Shown here: piece after piece, positions 23,751 through 36,490 of the stretch | Position numbering within the stretch: position 1 is the first letter of the stretch | Layout of the letters: every line of letters begins with the position of its first letter | Assembly: GCA_003667245.1 (NCBI GenBank) | Contig: RCNN01000022.1 | Span: 62,001-126,000, forward strand | Direction of reading: 5' to 3' | Source of the DNA: Heterostelium multicystogenum | Lineage: Eukaryota; Evosea; Eumycetozoa; Acytosteliales; Acytosteliaceae | Length of the DNA stretch: 64,000 nucleotides | The notes under the pieces: generated by a model | The model's input: only the letters and a program-made list of their open reading frames with translations | Told to the model about the DNA's origin: nothing | The model's database searches: none | Position numbers and translations under genes: made by a program

Positions 23751-26700
23751 CTTTAGATTATTTTGGGTATGAAGGAAAAAGTATGGACAGGAAAAAAAGG
23801 ATTGAACTGGATTAGATTTAATGGAAAAAATTGATTAAATTAAAAATTTAAATAAATAAATAAATAAATAAATATATTAAAAATATAAATATAATAATAA
23901 TAATCTGGAAATAGATAATAAAAATATAATTAATGAATTAATGGAAAATAATTTATAGATATATAAATTATATTATTATTTGGATATTTGCCAAATTTAT
24001 TTAGAATGGCAATTTAAAAAATGAATGTTGATGATGTTGATGATGTTGATATTTAAACAAAAAATTTAGTGATGCTACTCTTATTCTACTAATACCAGCA
24101 AATTTGAAAGTGAATACCCATAACGCATATAACTGTTCTATTCAATTTTATTGTTTTTAATAATAATATCTTTCTTTATAAATCAATTTTATAAAGAAGA
24201 AGCATCGCATGTTGATGATGAGTGTATATGGTATGTGGGTTGGAGGTGACTGGTAGTCGACTTGTTGTTGTTGTTGCTCCTCCTACTGGTGGTGGTGGTG
24301 CTACTGGTGTTATTATTTTCTGTTATGTTATACAATTTATTCATCTATAATGGAGTTGGTGTTGTTGGTTCTACTGCTCTTAGTGCTGTTGTTTAGCAAA
24401 TAGTAGTTGATGTTGTTCAAAATGATGTGTTGTTGAGTTTTTAAAAATCGATGGTGACCATTATTGATCAGACCATCAACAAGAGTAGGAAGTAAATTTA
24501 CTTGGCACTAAGAAGTTGGTGTCCAACAATTCCTATCACCACTAATACTCACTTTCTAAACATACCACCACCACTACCACCACATCATGAAACTTTTATA
24601 CATATATATATTAAAAATACTTTCTTAACCTCTGATCAGTGTGGTAATAGTGGGGTGTATAACTAGTTTGGTAGTGGGGGAAATCGTTCTACCATTATCA
24701 TGCAAAGATGATATGCTTTTTGATTTGGATGTTATTTGATTGTTTTCGTTTTGTATTGTTTTATTTGATTTTGTTTGGTTTGGTTTGGTATTGTTTTCTT
24801 TGGTTGTTTAGTTTGTGATAGTGTACTGAGTGTTGAGGTGTGTAGTGTTTCATGGATTGAGAAGTGTTTTGTCACATTCCATTAACTACCATATTTAATT
24901 CAGATATATAAATATCCCTTATAAAAATCTATTCAAGTTTGTTTTGAAGCTGACCATTTCTGATTGAAAAAGAGAGAGTGTGAGAGGTGAGAGAAATGAA
25001 TGACAGCTGCTTGAGAGTGTGATGTGTCAAACAATTCAAGAGCTGAAATATCAGTTACTCACGTATTGAGACTCTCAGAGCAGCAGTCAATCAAAGTGGA
25101 AATGCATGTGTTTTTGATATTTTAGGCTATGTGGTTTTCGAATCATTCAAATGAATAGCATCCGCTCAACCAACAGCACCACTAACCAAAGGGATAATAG
25201 ATTTAATGATCAATATATTATATTATTGTTTATTATAATTAGCATCATGATCACCAACATCATCACAACCCACACCAATAAACACAACGACTCACACCCC
25301 CACATACATAAACAAAGACAATGTATATATTTGTTGAATCTAAAAAACAATCACTTTAGTGCTCCATCAATCCACGCACCCAAATTATACATCATGAAAG
25401 TAAGATATACTTTACAATGTCATTTTGATTGATTTGATTGATTGAATGAAGAAAATGCAATCTTATATTGATTTTATTGTTAATATAACAACATTCATCT
25501 ATTAAATAGTTGGGTTGGGTTAGTTTGATTTAGTTTGGCTAAGCGTGGGTTGCGTGTTAGCGTAGAACCATCTCAATGATCAACATTCTGCAATATTAAC
25601 AACACCAATGTAAATACAAGGATTGGATGCTGTGCTATTTCAGCTGATGAATGTGTTCGTCGTTATAATGGATAAGAGAAATTGAATGAATCATAACTAT
25701 AAACGATATATGTATTTGGTTTCTTGAAACAACAGATTGATGAATTCAAGAAACTATATCTGTTGACGAGAATAATCTTCAGTTTGAAACACTAAAGTTG
25801 CCATACGAGTCGACTACTACTCTTGCTTTTGCTGTCACTTTTGATTTTTGAAACATTAGAACAGTATAGTTCTTGTCTGTCTGCACTTTGTGTAACCACC
25901 CACTCACCTACTAACATTTCACCTTTCAAATACTTCACTCAACCCTACCACAACAATGCTTGGTATGTGGATACAATTGAAAATATCGTTCTTACTGATT
26001 ATCAACATCATTTATAATAAATATGTTGAACATTGATATCATGATGCTGATTTTAAAATGTTTGGATGAGATAGAGATGTGATTGAATGCTATTGGTATT
26101 TAAGTTTCCTTTTTTATTATATGTGATCAAAGTTGGGTAATACGATTGATATTGATATGTAAGTGTGAATTGGGGTTGTGAGTGGGAGGGTGAGATATAA
26201 ATGATTTTAGATCACGATGACAACATCATAAAATGGTAACATGTGTAGCTTTAAATATTAGCAACCACTGGAGAGTGGTAATTTTAGAACAAAATTGATT
26301 GGTTTATGAAAGATTAGCAAATTAAAAAAAAGAAGAATGAATGATTGAAACAAACTTATTGATTATACGACATATGTCCAAACATCCAATATATTCTGTT
26401 ATCCAGCTCAACTTCCTTATTTGGATTCTCAAGTACTTAAATTAAATTTGTTTCAGTCTTTTTTGCACTGTTTGCTCTTATTGTCCAAAATATCATTTTG
26501 GAATTCAATCCAATCAATATTGATTTCATTTTAAACATATATATCTAATAGGTTTGATAGGATCCTATACCAATTAAAATTACTGTTGTTTATAGTTGAG
26601 TTGATACTGTAGCTGAATCTAACCAAAAACATAACTGCTTCCAATTAAAAAAACCATTCATTAATGAAATAGATGCGTCAATCGAATGTTAGCAAAGTAG

Positions 26701-27546
26701 ATTGAGGGATACATGAACACAAGTTGTTTAGTCATTTTGATAATTGTAATAAATTGATATTGACGGTTTGATTTCCAAATCCCATTTAGAAATTAACTTA
26801 TAGATGTATAAATGAGGAAGTTTTTTAATAACAGATCACATAAGTATAGAATGATGGTTGATGATATTTCACAATGTTCACCACTTCCACCCTAATATAA
26901 TATGCATATCTGTTATTTCTTTGGATAGAATAATACTAATATTATATTATTGATTCAATAAACAAGAACACTATTATTTTGGGAATAAGCAAATCATCAA
27001 TATGGCCAATTATATATTACTCATTTCCCAAATTAATAAATAACTAATCTTTCTTAATGATAACCGTAAAACATGAATTAATATTATACAAACGATCTAT
27101 TTGACCAATCATTAAAGATTTACTTGGTTAGATATATATCTGTTAGTCAACAGATGCGCAACTACACTGATCATTTTATTATTCTATATCTTGGATTTTC
27201 AGAGGAATTGATAGCCAGTGAGAATTAATAGTTGATATATTATATGAAAATGGAACAAAAAACCATCTGACAAACCATCTTTCAGTTAAGTTGGTTCGGA
27301 GATTATTAATTACATTACTAAATACTTTGATACTAACTTACCATTATTATATTTATTATTTATTTAGGAATAACTATTTTATTTGAAAGGATGGATTTCA
27401 TTTCAGGTAATGATATTCCAGCTTCTAGTCTGGTGAATTAGTTGTTCAACATAGTTGGGAATATAATACTCTTATTCCAAAATTTTAAGTGATATTAGAT
27501 TTATACTTATTGATAGAGTTGTTTGCAATTTTATTGGATTCGATTG
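23751..27546. other. Large 3.8 kb gene-poor region
   Basis: No protein gene can be supported. Open frames at 25151-25432 and 25823-26017 (plus strand) are short, His/Thr/Ile-rich and unlike known proteins. The left part is the Myb promoter. It includes an 8-mer ACCCATAA (24116-24123) that matches the dictyostelid small-RNA promoter element DUSE, and 49 bases downstream an 11-bp AU hairpin (24172-24182 with 24188-24198). GGT/TTG-rich tracts occur at 24240-24420. Confidence 0.45.
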
Positions 27547-29813
27547 TCAATTACTGGATTCAAATCTTGAAATTACTGATCTAATATAATCAACCTGTTT
27601 CTTCTTTTCATCTGTTGATTGATCTAATCCATCGATATACTCTATCAACACTTGCTTAATATTATTCTTACTAATATTCTTCTGTTTCATTAATGTATCA
27701 ATTTTGTCCTTTAACTATAAATTGAATAAATATTATCGTATATTAGTATACCGCTGATTTAGATGTTGAAACCAATGGTCAATAGAAAAGACATACTTCT
27801 TTTTGCTCTGAATATAGAATAGCAATGATTAGATCGATCAATTGCAATTTCAAAAGACCTGCATCTATTCGCTTTAAAAACAACTCGTCCTCGTCTAAAT
27901 CTTCATCTTCTTGTTTCAATGAGCTTTCAAGATTGGTCAGTCTCTTAATATACTTCTCGGCCAATTCGAAGCACCTGTTAACTTTTTCGCATTGATTCTC
28001 TGTAAACTTGGAGATTACTCTATTGTACCGTTCGGAGCCTCTCTCTAAATTAAATACCAATGAGAATATAGTTGTAATTATATGCTCTATTAAATGATGA
28101 TAAACCATTAGTATTAGGGACCTGTTATATATTTGTTGGCTCTAGTAGTTTCCACTCCATACCTTCGTCTTCATTTTCGTTGTAAACCTTTTTATTATGT
28201 TTCGACTTTACTTTCTTCATGAACGATGAGAACAATGTCTTGAGACCGAGCTGGTCGACAAATCTTTCGCAACACTTTCTCTCCTCGGATAAAGCGTAGT
28301 TAAATACCTTCAGTGCTGAGCTTCGTAGTGTTGTTTTATTCCTTGAAAGATCGTTAGTAACGCTTCATTGAATCCTGTCAACGAGGATATAAGTACTTAC
28401 TTTACAAATAGGAGCATCAGCTCGATACCTTCAGATTGTATAAACAACTCCTTGTTGGCATGGTGATCGAACAAAACATGAACAAAGAGAACTAAATATA
28501 TTCTCCACCATTTCAGTCTCCTCAAGTGACTCTGGTGATTTCTTTTTATATGCCTATATTATATGATATAATCAGAGTTAGAATTCATTCACTATCCTTT
28601 CCTATTAATACTATACGTACTGATATAACAATGAGGAGCTTCTCGATTCCATCTTGCTTTCCGAATTCAGTTCTACTCTCCTCGTACTCTTGTAGTATAA
28701 TTGATATGATTTCACAGCAATATCTTTGAGTGGAGATCATAAAAGAGATGTGGTTAGCCAGCTAGTTCGGAATGACTCGATGATCCTAGTGGTACTACTT
28801 ACAATCTAATTGGTAATGGTTTTGATTTGTTGGAGATACATCCAAGGAGGAATTTAAAAACATTTGATTTATCAAACGAGTACTTTGGCTGTCTCCAACG
28901 GCTTTACCTCCAATAGATTCTCAAAGATGTTTAAGATATTATGTACTGCTTGCTGTTCGTCTGGATTGCTGCAATCTAGCTTTTCTAAAGTCTGCACCAA
29001 TACCTCTAATATACCATTCTCATACTAGAATAACCATTGATAATTATCATTTGTTAGCATCCAAATATCATTGAAATCAACATCAATATCTGAACTTACA
29101 ATACTATTCGTTAAAGTAAGAGAGTCGTCTTCGGTAGGTGTCTCTTGTGCGGTCAGCTCTTGGAAGAGGTCGATTGTGTCGATAATGATATCTGTATTTT
29201 CGTGCAATAACAGTGAGCCCAGCGAGGTAATAGCTCCAAGCTTAATGAGCAATGGGTACAACTCTGGAGCAGTAGCAATAATCTGTAATTTCTTTATTTC
29301 TTCATCCAACTCGATCTCACTATTCATAAACCTGCATCACCAAATGCAATTAGCATATATTACCAAAGTATAGATCATCTACATTACTTACTTTTCAGGT
29401 TGCTTAGCAAACTTTATACGTTTGTCCTGGTTGTCATTAAACTTCTTTTCAAAAGACAAGACCAGCTTCTTTAGAGTCGTTGGATTTAGTTCTTCAAACT
29501 TTGATCAGGCATGCAGCATATATAAGTTAGTCTAGAACCAATCCTGTCCAGTTTAATCATACAATGAATACATACATAATCATCACTAACCTGATCAACT
29601 ATCTTACTGTATTTTGATGTTAAATCATTATCATCATTATCATTCTCAGTCTTTCTTTTCTGTATTATATAATGATTATGTGTAAGGTAAAGTTGGTTGT
29701 TTGGTTAGTATGATGATGATGATAGTGAACTATTTTAGCATCGATGATAAAATCAACAACAGCTAATCGATAAGCTTAGTTACATAGCTGTACTACTACT
29801 TTACATTTGACAT
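27547..29813 (-). CDS. ctnnbl1: Beta-catenin-like protein 1 (CTNNBL1), spliceosome-associated ARM-repeat protein
   Basis: Nuclear Prp19/CDC5L-associated armadillo-repeat protein. At least ten exons: 29813-29805, 29659-29591, 29498-29392, 29331-29100, 29024 to about 28804, then blocks near 28725-28620, 28560-28395 and 28340-28163, then 28086-27797 and 27714-27547. Recognisable segments in order: ATAPELYPLLIKLGAITSLG, HENTDIIIDTIDLFQELT, LYCCEIISIILQ, RSSALKVFNYAL, FVDQLGLKTLF, ISKFTENQCEKVNRCFEL, and FLKRIDAGLLKLQLID. All align in order with animal CTNNBL1. The KRKTE near the start may be the nuclear localisation signal. Two one-base excesses break the frame: 28884-28886 and 28473-28476. The dense small introns are GT-AG. 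Confidence 0.88.
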
Positions 29814-30662
29814 TTTAATATTAATCAATTAACAAACAAATAAACAAATAAACTTGGACCTGATGCCACTGACTCACTGATTGTAATCGCAATTATAATT
29901 ATATATGTATATAAGTATATTATATTTATATTTAGCTAAATATGTTCAAAAATAGTAAACATTCAATAATGATCATCAGCAAACTTGAAGCTCACTCAAC
30001 TTATTCAAAGATTTGAACAATGAAAATTTCCTAAATAGGTTGTATGTTGTTGTCGTAGGTTGTTGTTCGAATAGATGATGTAAACATCAAAAACAACATC
30101 AACAACAATAATAATAACAACAACAAAATGTATAGGCAACTTAAATATTTAATAATGTCTTCCCAAGTCAAATATCAAACTGAATAAAGCTCAAATCTTA
30201 TAAATAATGTGTTAACTTTAATATTGTTACTATTATTATAATAATAATAATAGAACTTATACGACAACAACTAATCCACCCTTTGTGGTTGGTTATTGCT
30301 GTTGTGTTGTGAAGTATTTATTTACAGATTTTAAAGTATAACTTTTGTTTGTAAGTTAATAGAGTATGACATTATACAACTATTATTATTATTACTATTA
30401 TTACTATTATTACTATTACTATTACAATTGTGTTGTTGACTATAATCGATAGAAACATTGTTTGATTGATTGATGATTTAATTGATTAATTAATTAATTG
30501 ATTGGGTTGAGAAATTATAATAAGAATAGAGGAAAAACAAAACATCAGGTTTTGTATGACAATGGTTGGTATATATATATGTACATATAAATAATTCGAA
30601 TTATTATCTAACTAAATAAATTATGTGAATGATTGGTTGGTTGGTGCTTATTTTGATTGGAT
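29814..30662. other. AT-rich spacer with trinucleotide repeats
   Basis: Contains ATT/ACT triplet repeats at about 30381-30426 and AAT/AAC repeats at about 30100-30126. No gene is seen. Confidence 0.5.
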
Positions 30663-31149
30663 TTAGTCGAATAATTTCCTTGGAACGGCAGATCCTCTTC
30701 TTGGTTTTGAAACTGGCTTTTTCTTTGGTGCACATGGACATTTTGGAACGTAGATTTCGAGTGGAGGTGTTAAAGGGTCGTACTTTTGTTATAGATGGTG
30801 CTACTGCCGACTTGGACTGTATGCTTAGTGTGGTGTCGTCGTTGATGGCCAGCGGCAGTGTTGGCTCCTGGCAGTAACTAAATAGCTCAAGCTCTGAATT
30901 TAAATTTGGTACGACATGGCTGAGGTTGACACTACTACTGTTATTTTGGTGTATGGAAAGATTGGAAAAACTATAAAATGTTTTTTCCATGATTAAACTA
31001 TTATTATTATGGTGATTGATATTTATGAGATTTGGTGTAGTAGAAGAAACAGAAGACGATGATGTACTTGATGATGGTACAATATTAGATGATAAAAAAT
31101 TTAAATTGCTATTTCTGATACAGTAGTTTAATGCTGCTTTTGTTGACAT
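30663..31149 (-). CDS. Small protein with SIAMESE-type CDK-inhibitor-like C-terminus
   Basis: The ATG at 31149 opens a Ser/Asn-rich protein. In the frame as given it runs to 181 residues with a featureless basic tail. Removing one T from the plus-strand run 30784-30787 restores a different C-terminus that looks far more constrained, 161 residues in all. It holds the block LTPPLEIYVPKCPCAPKKKP and ends PRKLFD. The first resembles the TP-x(n)-E-x2-IP-x(n)-CPPAPRK motif of plant SIAMESE-related cyclin-dependent kinase inhibitors. RKLF fits the cyclin-docking RxLF motif. Function as a CDK inhibitor is inference from these short motifs. Single exon. A nuclear site is likely if so. Confidence 0.5.
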
Positions 31150-31984
31150 TATTTGAGTAAAGTTAAATTGTAGGTATAAATATATATATTATTTATATAT
31201 ATATATATATAATTTCAGAAAAAAGTAATAATAATAATAGTAATAATAATTGTTGTTGTTATACTAATATTATTACTTGTACTTGTAATTGTTATTGGTA
31301 TTGATTGTTGTTGTTATGATTGAGGATGTGGTAAATGATTTGTTTGATGTTGTTATTTTCCTTCTTTATTCAGGATCTGCTTCATTTGGTTGATTGATTT
31401 GCCTTTTTTCCTCTAACTATCACTCTTCCCTCTGTTGCTTGCCTACACTCCAAACCAACACAACTCAAATCAATCAATCAATCAAAAGAAGGTATATATT
31501 TTATTGTTATTGTATTGTTTGGTGTGTTTGCGTGGTAGGTGGTTGTGATCGATGTAATTTAATTAAATTGGGTGGTGGTGAGATGAGTTGCCAACATCAA
31601 ACAAACAACCACTCATTTAACACTACCACCAGTGGTTTTTGGGTGAACATGATCCAAACGGTTGTAACACTAAGGAACATTGCCTAAAAAAGAAATTTCA
31701 TTTACAAATGAGTGTGTTTGATGGTGAAGTAGTATTTTTGCAATCACAGGAATGCAAGAACAACAGATAATCTTTTGATTTTAACACCCCAATTACATTG
31801 CATTAATGTGTGCAGGTATAAGCCTTAATTCCAAAATATGAGTGTGATCCCTATCAAAAACTGTTGCCTGTCATAGATCACTGAGATTGAGGCAAAACTT
31901 CATCCTCTGTAAAAATAGGTGTAAAATCAACCAAATTTAATAGTTTTTTTTAAATCTTGATCATTGGATGTGGGGGGGTAGGAG
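31150..31984. other. AT-rich spacer
   Basis: Promoter side of the preceding gene, with a (TA)n tract at 31190-31211. An open frame at 31394-31687 has no recognisable domain and is TG/CA-repeat derived. Nothing else is supported. Confidence 0.45.
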
Positions 31985-32251
31985 TCAGAGAGTGTCAAAC
32001 CAAAGTTTTGGCGCCAAAATCAACTTTATACGATAGTTTTCTCTTAAAAATAACACTATTCTAAGAGATCCATTAATAACATCGTCCAATGAATGAGCTT
32101 TAATTTCATAAGATCTCATTTCCTTGATATATTTCTCAGTATCAAACAATCGTCTCCAGGAAACTTCCCCCAAGAAACGACGATGTAATGATAATGTTAT
32201 ATATAGTCTTTTCTCCTCCATTCTCTGGTTGGATTTCAGCTCACTATTCAA
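31985..32251 (-). CDS. Hypothetical 88-residue protein or fragment
   Basis: A minus-strand frame of 88 codons with balanced, coding-like composition (many Arg, Leu, Glu; a WRRLFD and a LRIVLFLRENYRI segment). No domain is recognised. It could be the remaining exon of a dictyostelid multigene-family member or a small gene. The start is assigned to the first ATG. No neighbour exon was found. Confidence 0.3.
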   Translation of the reverse strand: MNSELKSNQRMEEKRLYITLSLHRRFLGEVSWRRLFDTEKYIKEMRSYEIKAHSLDDVINGSLRIVLFLRENYRIKLILAPKLWFDTL

Positions 32252-32727
32252 AAATAACTGTGATTGATTAGATTTGATCGTTACTATAATATTATGATAA
32301 GGGAAGCATTGTGGGTGAAACCAGTGGTGCCCACAATAACTGATTGTTTTGCTGGATAATGATGCTTAAACTCTTTGAAAGGGAGGAGGTGAACCTATAT
32401 TTATGAGATATCAATCTCAGAATCAACAGTTTGGTTGGTCGAATAAATTAGATTCTAAAATAAATCAGTGTCTAAATCTCATAGGGACCAATGAGGCAAC
32501 CAAGTTTAGTATTAGCATCCACGTGGACACAATTCCACGAAGCAATATCATCACCTCATCAAGTTGGTTGCATATCGAAGTCGTCACTGTCACTGGTCGA
32601 TTATGAGGAATAAAAGAATGAGGCAATGTGATAGAAATTTCTGTTAAATTGGCGATGTAAATGGATCGATTTTATTCAAATTCCATTTGTTTTATTATTG
32701 GGTGATTGCTTGTACTATGCTACTCCG
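32252..32727. other. Spacer
   Basis: A 67-codon frame on the plus strand (32403-32606) has no recognisable feature. The region is otherwise non-coding. Confidence 0.35.
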
Positions 32728-35700
32728 TTATCCATTCTTGTGTGGTGGTATACAGAAATAAGGAAGATTGGAAGAATACATTCCATTCGACTTTTTAGCT
32801 AAAAATACTTGGAATAGGTTATACAAGAACACTCCAAAATTAGAGGTAACCAGAGATATTCCATAGAAAATGACAAAATACACTGATAGTTACTGTAAAA
32901 TACAAACGACTGAATGATAAGAAAGGGGAAATTAATTAATTAATTAATTTCGTTAGTAATTTGATTGATTTGTAACCTTGTTGACATTTGAAAGACATAC
33001 CTTTGTCATCATGAAATTATAATATCCAAGATGGAAGAAGAAAATTGCGCAGAGAAGGATGAGCATGAGGAATCCCCAAATCTGAACTCCAAGACTCTCA
33101 ACGATACGATCGTAGTCTTTGTTGCTCTTGATCTTGAAGCCAAACATGAATCGCTTGTTGAACCATTTGCGAACAAACAGTGCTGGTGGGCAAGGATTGG
33201 CAAATTTGATGAGGAAAGCACCAAGCAAAAAGAAGTATCCTAGTTTGTGGAATCCCATGATGAATCCTGAAAACACTGGTCTGGAGGGTGGGTCGTACAC
33301 TCCAGGTACGTAGATGGCAACGTCACCAATCTGGAAGTTCATCTTCATTGACTTGTAGCAGGAGAGCGCAATGCTAGCAAGAAGCAACACAACGAAGGGT
33401 AAGAAGTGGTCGGTAATACCGGAGAAGAAGTTAAGATCTCTTAGACTCATCATGTAGATGCTATTGGCGTTGGACTTTCTATTACCAAATCCCTGTGCCA
33501 ATCTGTAGTTGTTCAATATGGGCTGTACAGTGTTGAACAACTTATAGTAAAACATATTACTATACAATAGAACTGAGGAATAACAAATAATACAAGATAG
33601 TATCTTTCCTGTAGTTTGTAGTAAAGTCAATGGTTAGTTTATGCCGATCAGTTGGCAACCGATGCTGCTACTTACTTTATCATTAGATATAAAGAACAGT
33701 GCCATGGAGATAGGCAAGAATATGTCGGCTTGTAAATATCTTGGGCAAAAGAATAGGATGAATGCGTGGAGACCAAGGAATAGATAGATAAAGAATGCCA
33801 ATGTGGGCATCATGATATGTGAATTTCTCCAGGATCTGTCGTAAATAAAAGATGCCTAGGAGAATGAGGTAGTAGATTGCAAACTTAATATAGAATGGCA
33901 TGAAGGAATCCTCTTGGTACTGGAGTATTTGGTTTACGGTGTACAAAGTGAGTCATTAGCTTTCTTCTTTGTATGTAGAACTCAAGAGTGAGTGCGACAC
34001 CAGCTAGTAGATATGATCCTTTATATAAATACTACAAGAATAAATTATTAGACTATGATCTATTCGAATAGAATGTACATGTAATAACTTACAACTAAGA
34101 ATAGATCTTCTAAGGGCACAGTTAACAAAATACAAACTGACTTGCCATGAAAGAATAGGAAGAATGCATATTTGATTAACCATTGGCCAGGTGTCTTGTA
34201 TTCGTAATGCCAAAGGTGAAGTTTGTCGATGTTAAGTTTTAATTTTGTTGGCTGGCTGTTGGGCTCCATCGTTTGTGGATGGATGTGCTGTCGTTTTTGT
34301 AGAATGGCACAGAAAAGTCATCGAATTCAGTGTTGCCTAGACTGATGTTGTCATTGAGCTGCTCATCTCAATTGTGTCTGCTTCGGGAACGTTGCTGTCG
34401 AGCTTCTCGTAGTGCAACTGGCCCATAGAACCAGATAATGATCGATATGTCTTGCTAACGTTTCTTCTGATATTTTGAGTTTGCATTTGGTGCGTAGTAC
34501 ATGACAAGTGCTGCAAGAAGCGATGCCCAACGTACACGTGGAATAGATTCGTTGTCATCATGCCAATACAGTACCCAAAATCCAGAGAACAATGCAGTGA
34601 TTCCAAAAATAACAAGGTAAGGAATGAGAACCAATGCAATATTGTTCTTCATCTCAGTGTACAGGTTTCTGACACTTCCATACTGCTTTCTTATGAGCAT
34701 TACAATCAACAATGAGATGGTAATGGGGAAGAAGACGACCTCAAAAATAGGGAATCTCTTCAAGTTAAGGAATGGGATCTTCAGGCCTGTTAATATAACG
34801 AGTGAAAAAGCTTAATAGCTTCGCCATAATCTTGATCATTTTCTGTATTTTCGCCCAACTTGATTGCACGTAAATAGTCGGCCTGATTCATCGAATATCT
34901 CCATCTCTTTCCCAGACATTGAACTGATCTGCATTCAATTTCAATAGCTGATACTTCTCCTTCAGTGAATTAGCGGTGGGTACAAGCTTACCTATGTTGA
35001 CAGATGGAATAGAAACACCAGTTCCTACAAAATGTTGAGAAATCGTGCTACAAACGTCGACTAAACCAAAATGAATTAGAACTTTTCAGTGTCATTAGAA
35101 TACTAAATATAAACAATACCTTGATCTATAAATTTATCTTGTTCATCTTGAGGTATGTGGTGTAATCTTTGGATTGTAATATGATCATTGAAAGCTTCAT
35201 TTCCACCATTGTTCTTTCCATGTGCTGCAGTTTCCGAAGTCAACTTTCCACATGGTCACTGAAAATGACAAGTAAATAATCTGGATTCTTATCAATCCAT
35301 TGCTTTACATATCCCATGTTTCCAAATCCAGTCCCGTTGATAATCTCAATGGTGGTGGGATCGTACTTGTCTCCAGTCATATGGTTTCTTTCATCGACAA
35401 TATCTCCTGAGAAAAAGATACTGGTGTTCTGTCCACATTGCCATCTCGTCTAAATATCGCTGAGCACACTGCTGTTCATCGTTCAAATCGCAGTGGAAGA
35501 GTGTTTGGTAAAGCTTGGATGTCGAGTAGTTGACTCAATTTTGACGCCACTCGCGGAAATAGTTTCCAGTCTTTAGCACATCGTATGCTGGCATACGAGT
35601 ACCAACATACTTGAGCTTCTGTCCAGATTTCGAAAAGCCTGGTATATCAGGTTATCCTCAACAATAGGGGTAACCCATAAAAATTTGTGGGCGCGCCACC

Positions 35701-36490
35701 AGTTCATGTATGAGGTGAAATACCGCATAGCTGGCAGGGAATCCTTCGTTCTGGATTCTAAATACGTTGGCGTGTTCTGAAAAGCCACTGACAAGCGGAT
35801 CCGACAGATCACGCGCCAGCCCATCGTTATAGAAAACAAGACTCGCTTGAACGAGTGTGTCAGACCAACGATGCAGTCGGAATTTCCGTCGCACACTCAG
35901 AGTTGGAAAACTCCTGGAGTGTCGACTTGTTATCGAGCATCTGAAACTTCATGACGGCCTTAGAGAGCAGCACCGCCAGGAAAATCACCTGGAACACGAC
36001 AATCAGCTGTCGTATAATCTGCGATCTCCATAAATTGCAGACTCGGTTGTATAGTCGATTTCCCGCTGCAATTCCGAATCTAGTCCTAAACGACATAACT
36101 TTGCCACCGGATTTTTCCCTTGAAGGTCGTGGTGGAAAAACTCAAAAAAAATCGGACTTATTTCGATTTTTATCGTATTTGCTAAAACTGTTGTTGTTGC
36201 CGCTGCTACTGCTGTTGTTACCCGCTACTGTTGCCGCTATTTAATTTAAACTACTATTACTATTATTTAATTGATTATTACTATTGTTGTTTGTATTAAT
36301 TATATTATTATTACTATTAAAGTTGTTATTGTTGTTATAGTTGTTGGCAGCTCCGAGATGGTCATCAATTTCTATATTATAACTATTGATACTACTTATA
36401 TTATTTAAGTTATAACTATATTATTATTATTACTACTACTACTACTACTCCAACATTATTTATACTTCCATTATTATTATTGCTATTCAT
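32728..36490 (-). CDS. Phosphoethanolamine-transferase-like membrane protein (PIG-N/O/G superfamily), frame-broken
   Basis: Likely starts at the ATG at 36490 with an Asn/Ser-rich tail, then a signal-anchor helix (IVVFQVIFLAVLLSKAVMKF). A lumenal alkaline-phosphatase-superfamily domain follows: YNDGLARDL (metal Asp region), HMTGDKYDPTTIEIIN, YLLVIFSDH and HGKNNGGNEAFNDHI, then GVSIPSVNIGKLVP, which matches the VxPTL...PxxNIG end of PIG-O/PIG-G domains. After that come at least eight transmembrane helices, including EVVFFPITISLLIVMLIR, LLASIALSCYK and WGFLMLILLCAIFFFHLGYY. Such enzymes add ethanolamine phosphate to GPI precursors in the ER. Many one-base shifts (ten or more) interrupt the frame, so exact ends and exon structure are approximate and the subtype is not resolved. 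Confidence 0.6.

Noticed and set aside
25151..26017. Two plus-strand frames of 93 and 64 codons
   Set aside because: Low-complexity His/Thr/Ile composition in AT-rich spacer; no motif, no nearby exon.
31394..31687. 97-codon plus-strand frame
   Set aside because: Cys/Val/Gly-rich translation of GTGG-type repeats; looks like chance.
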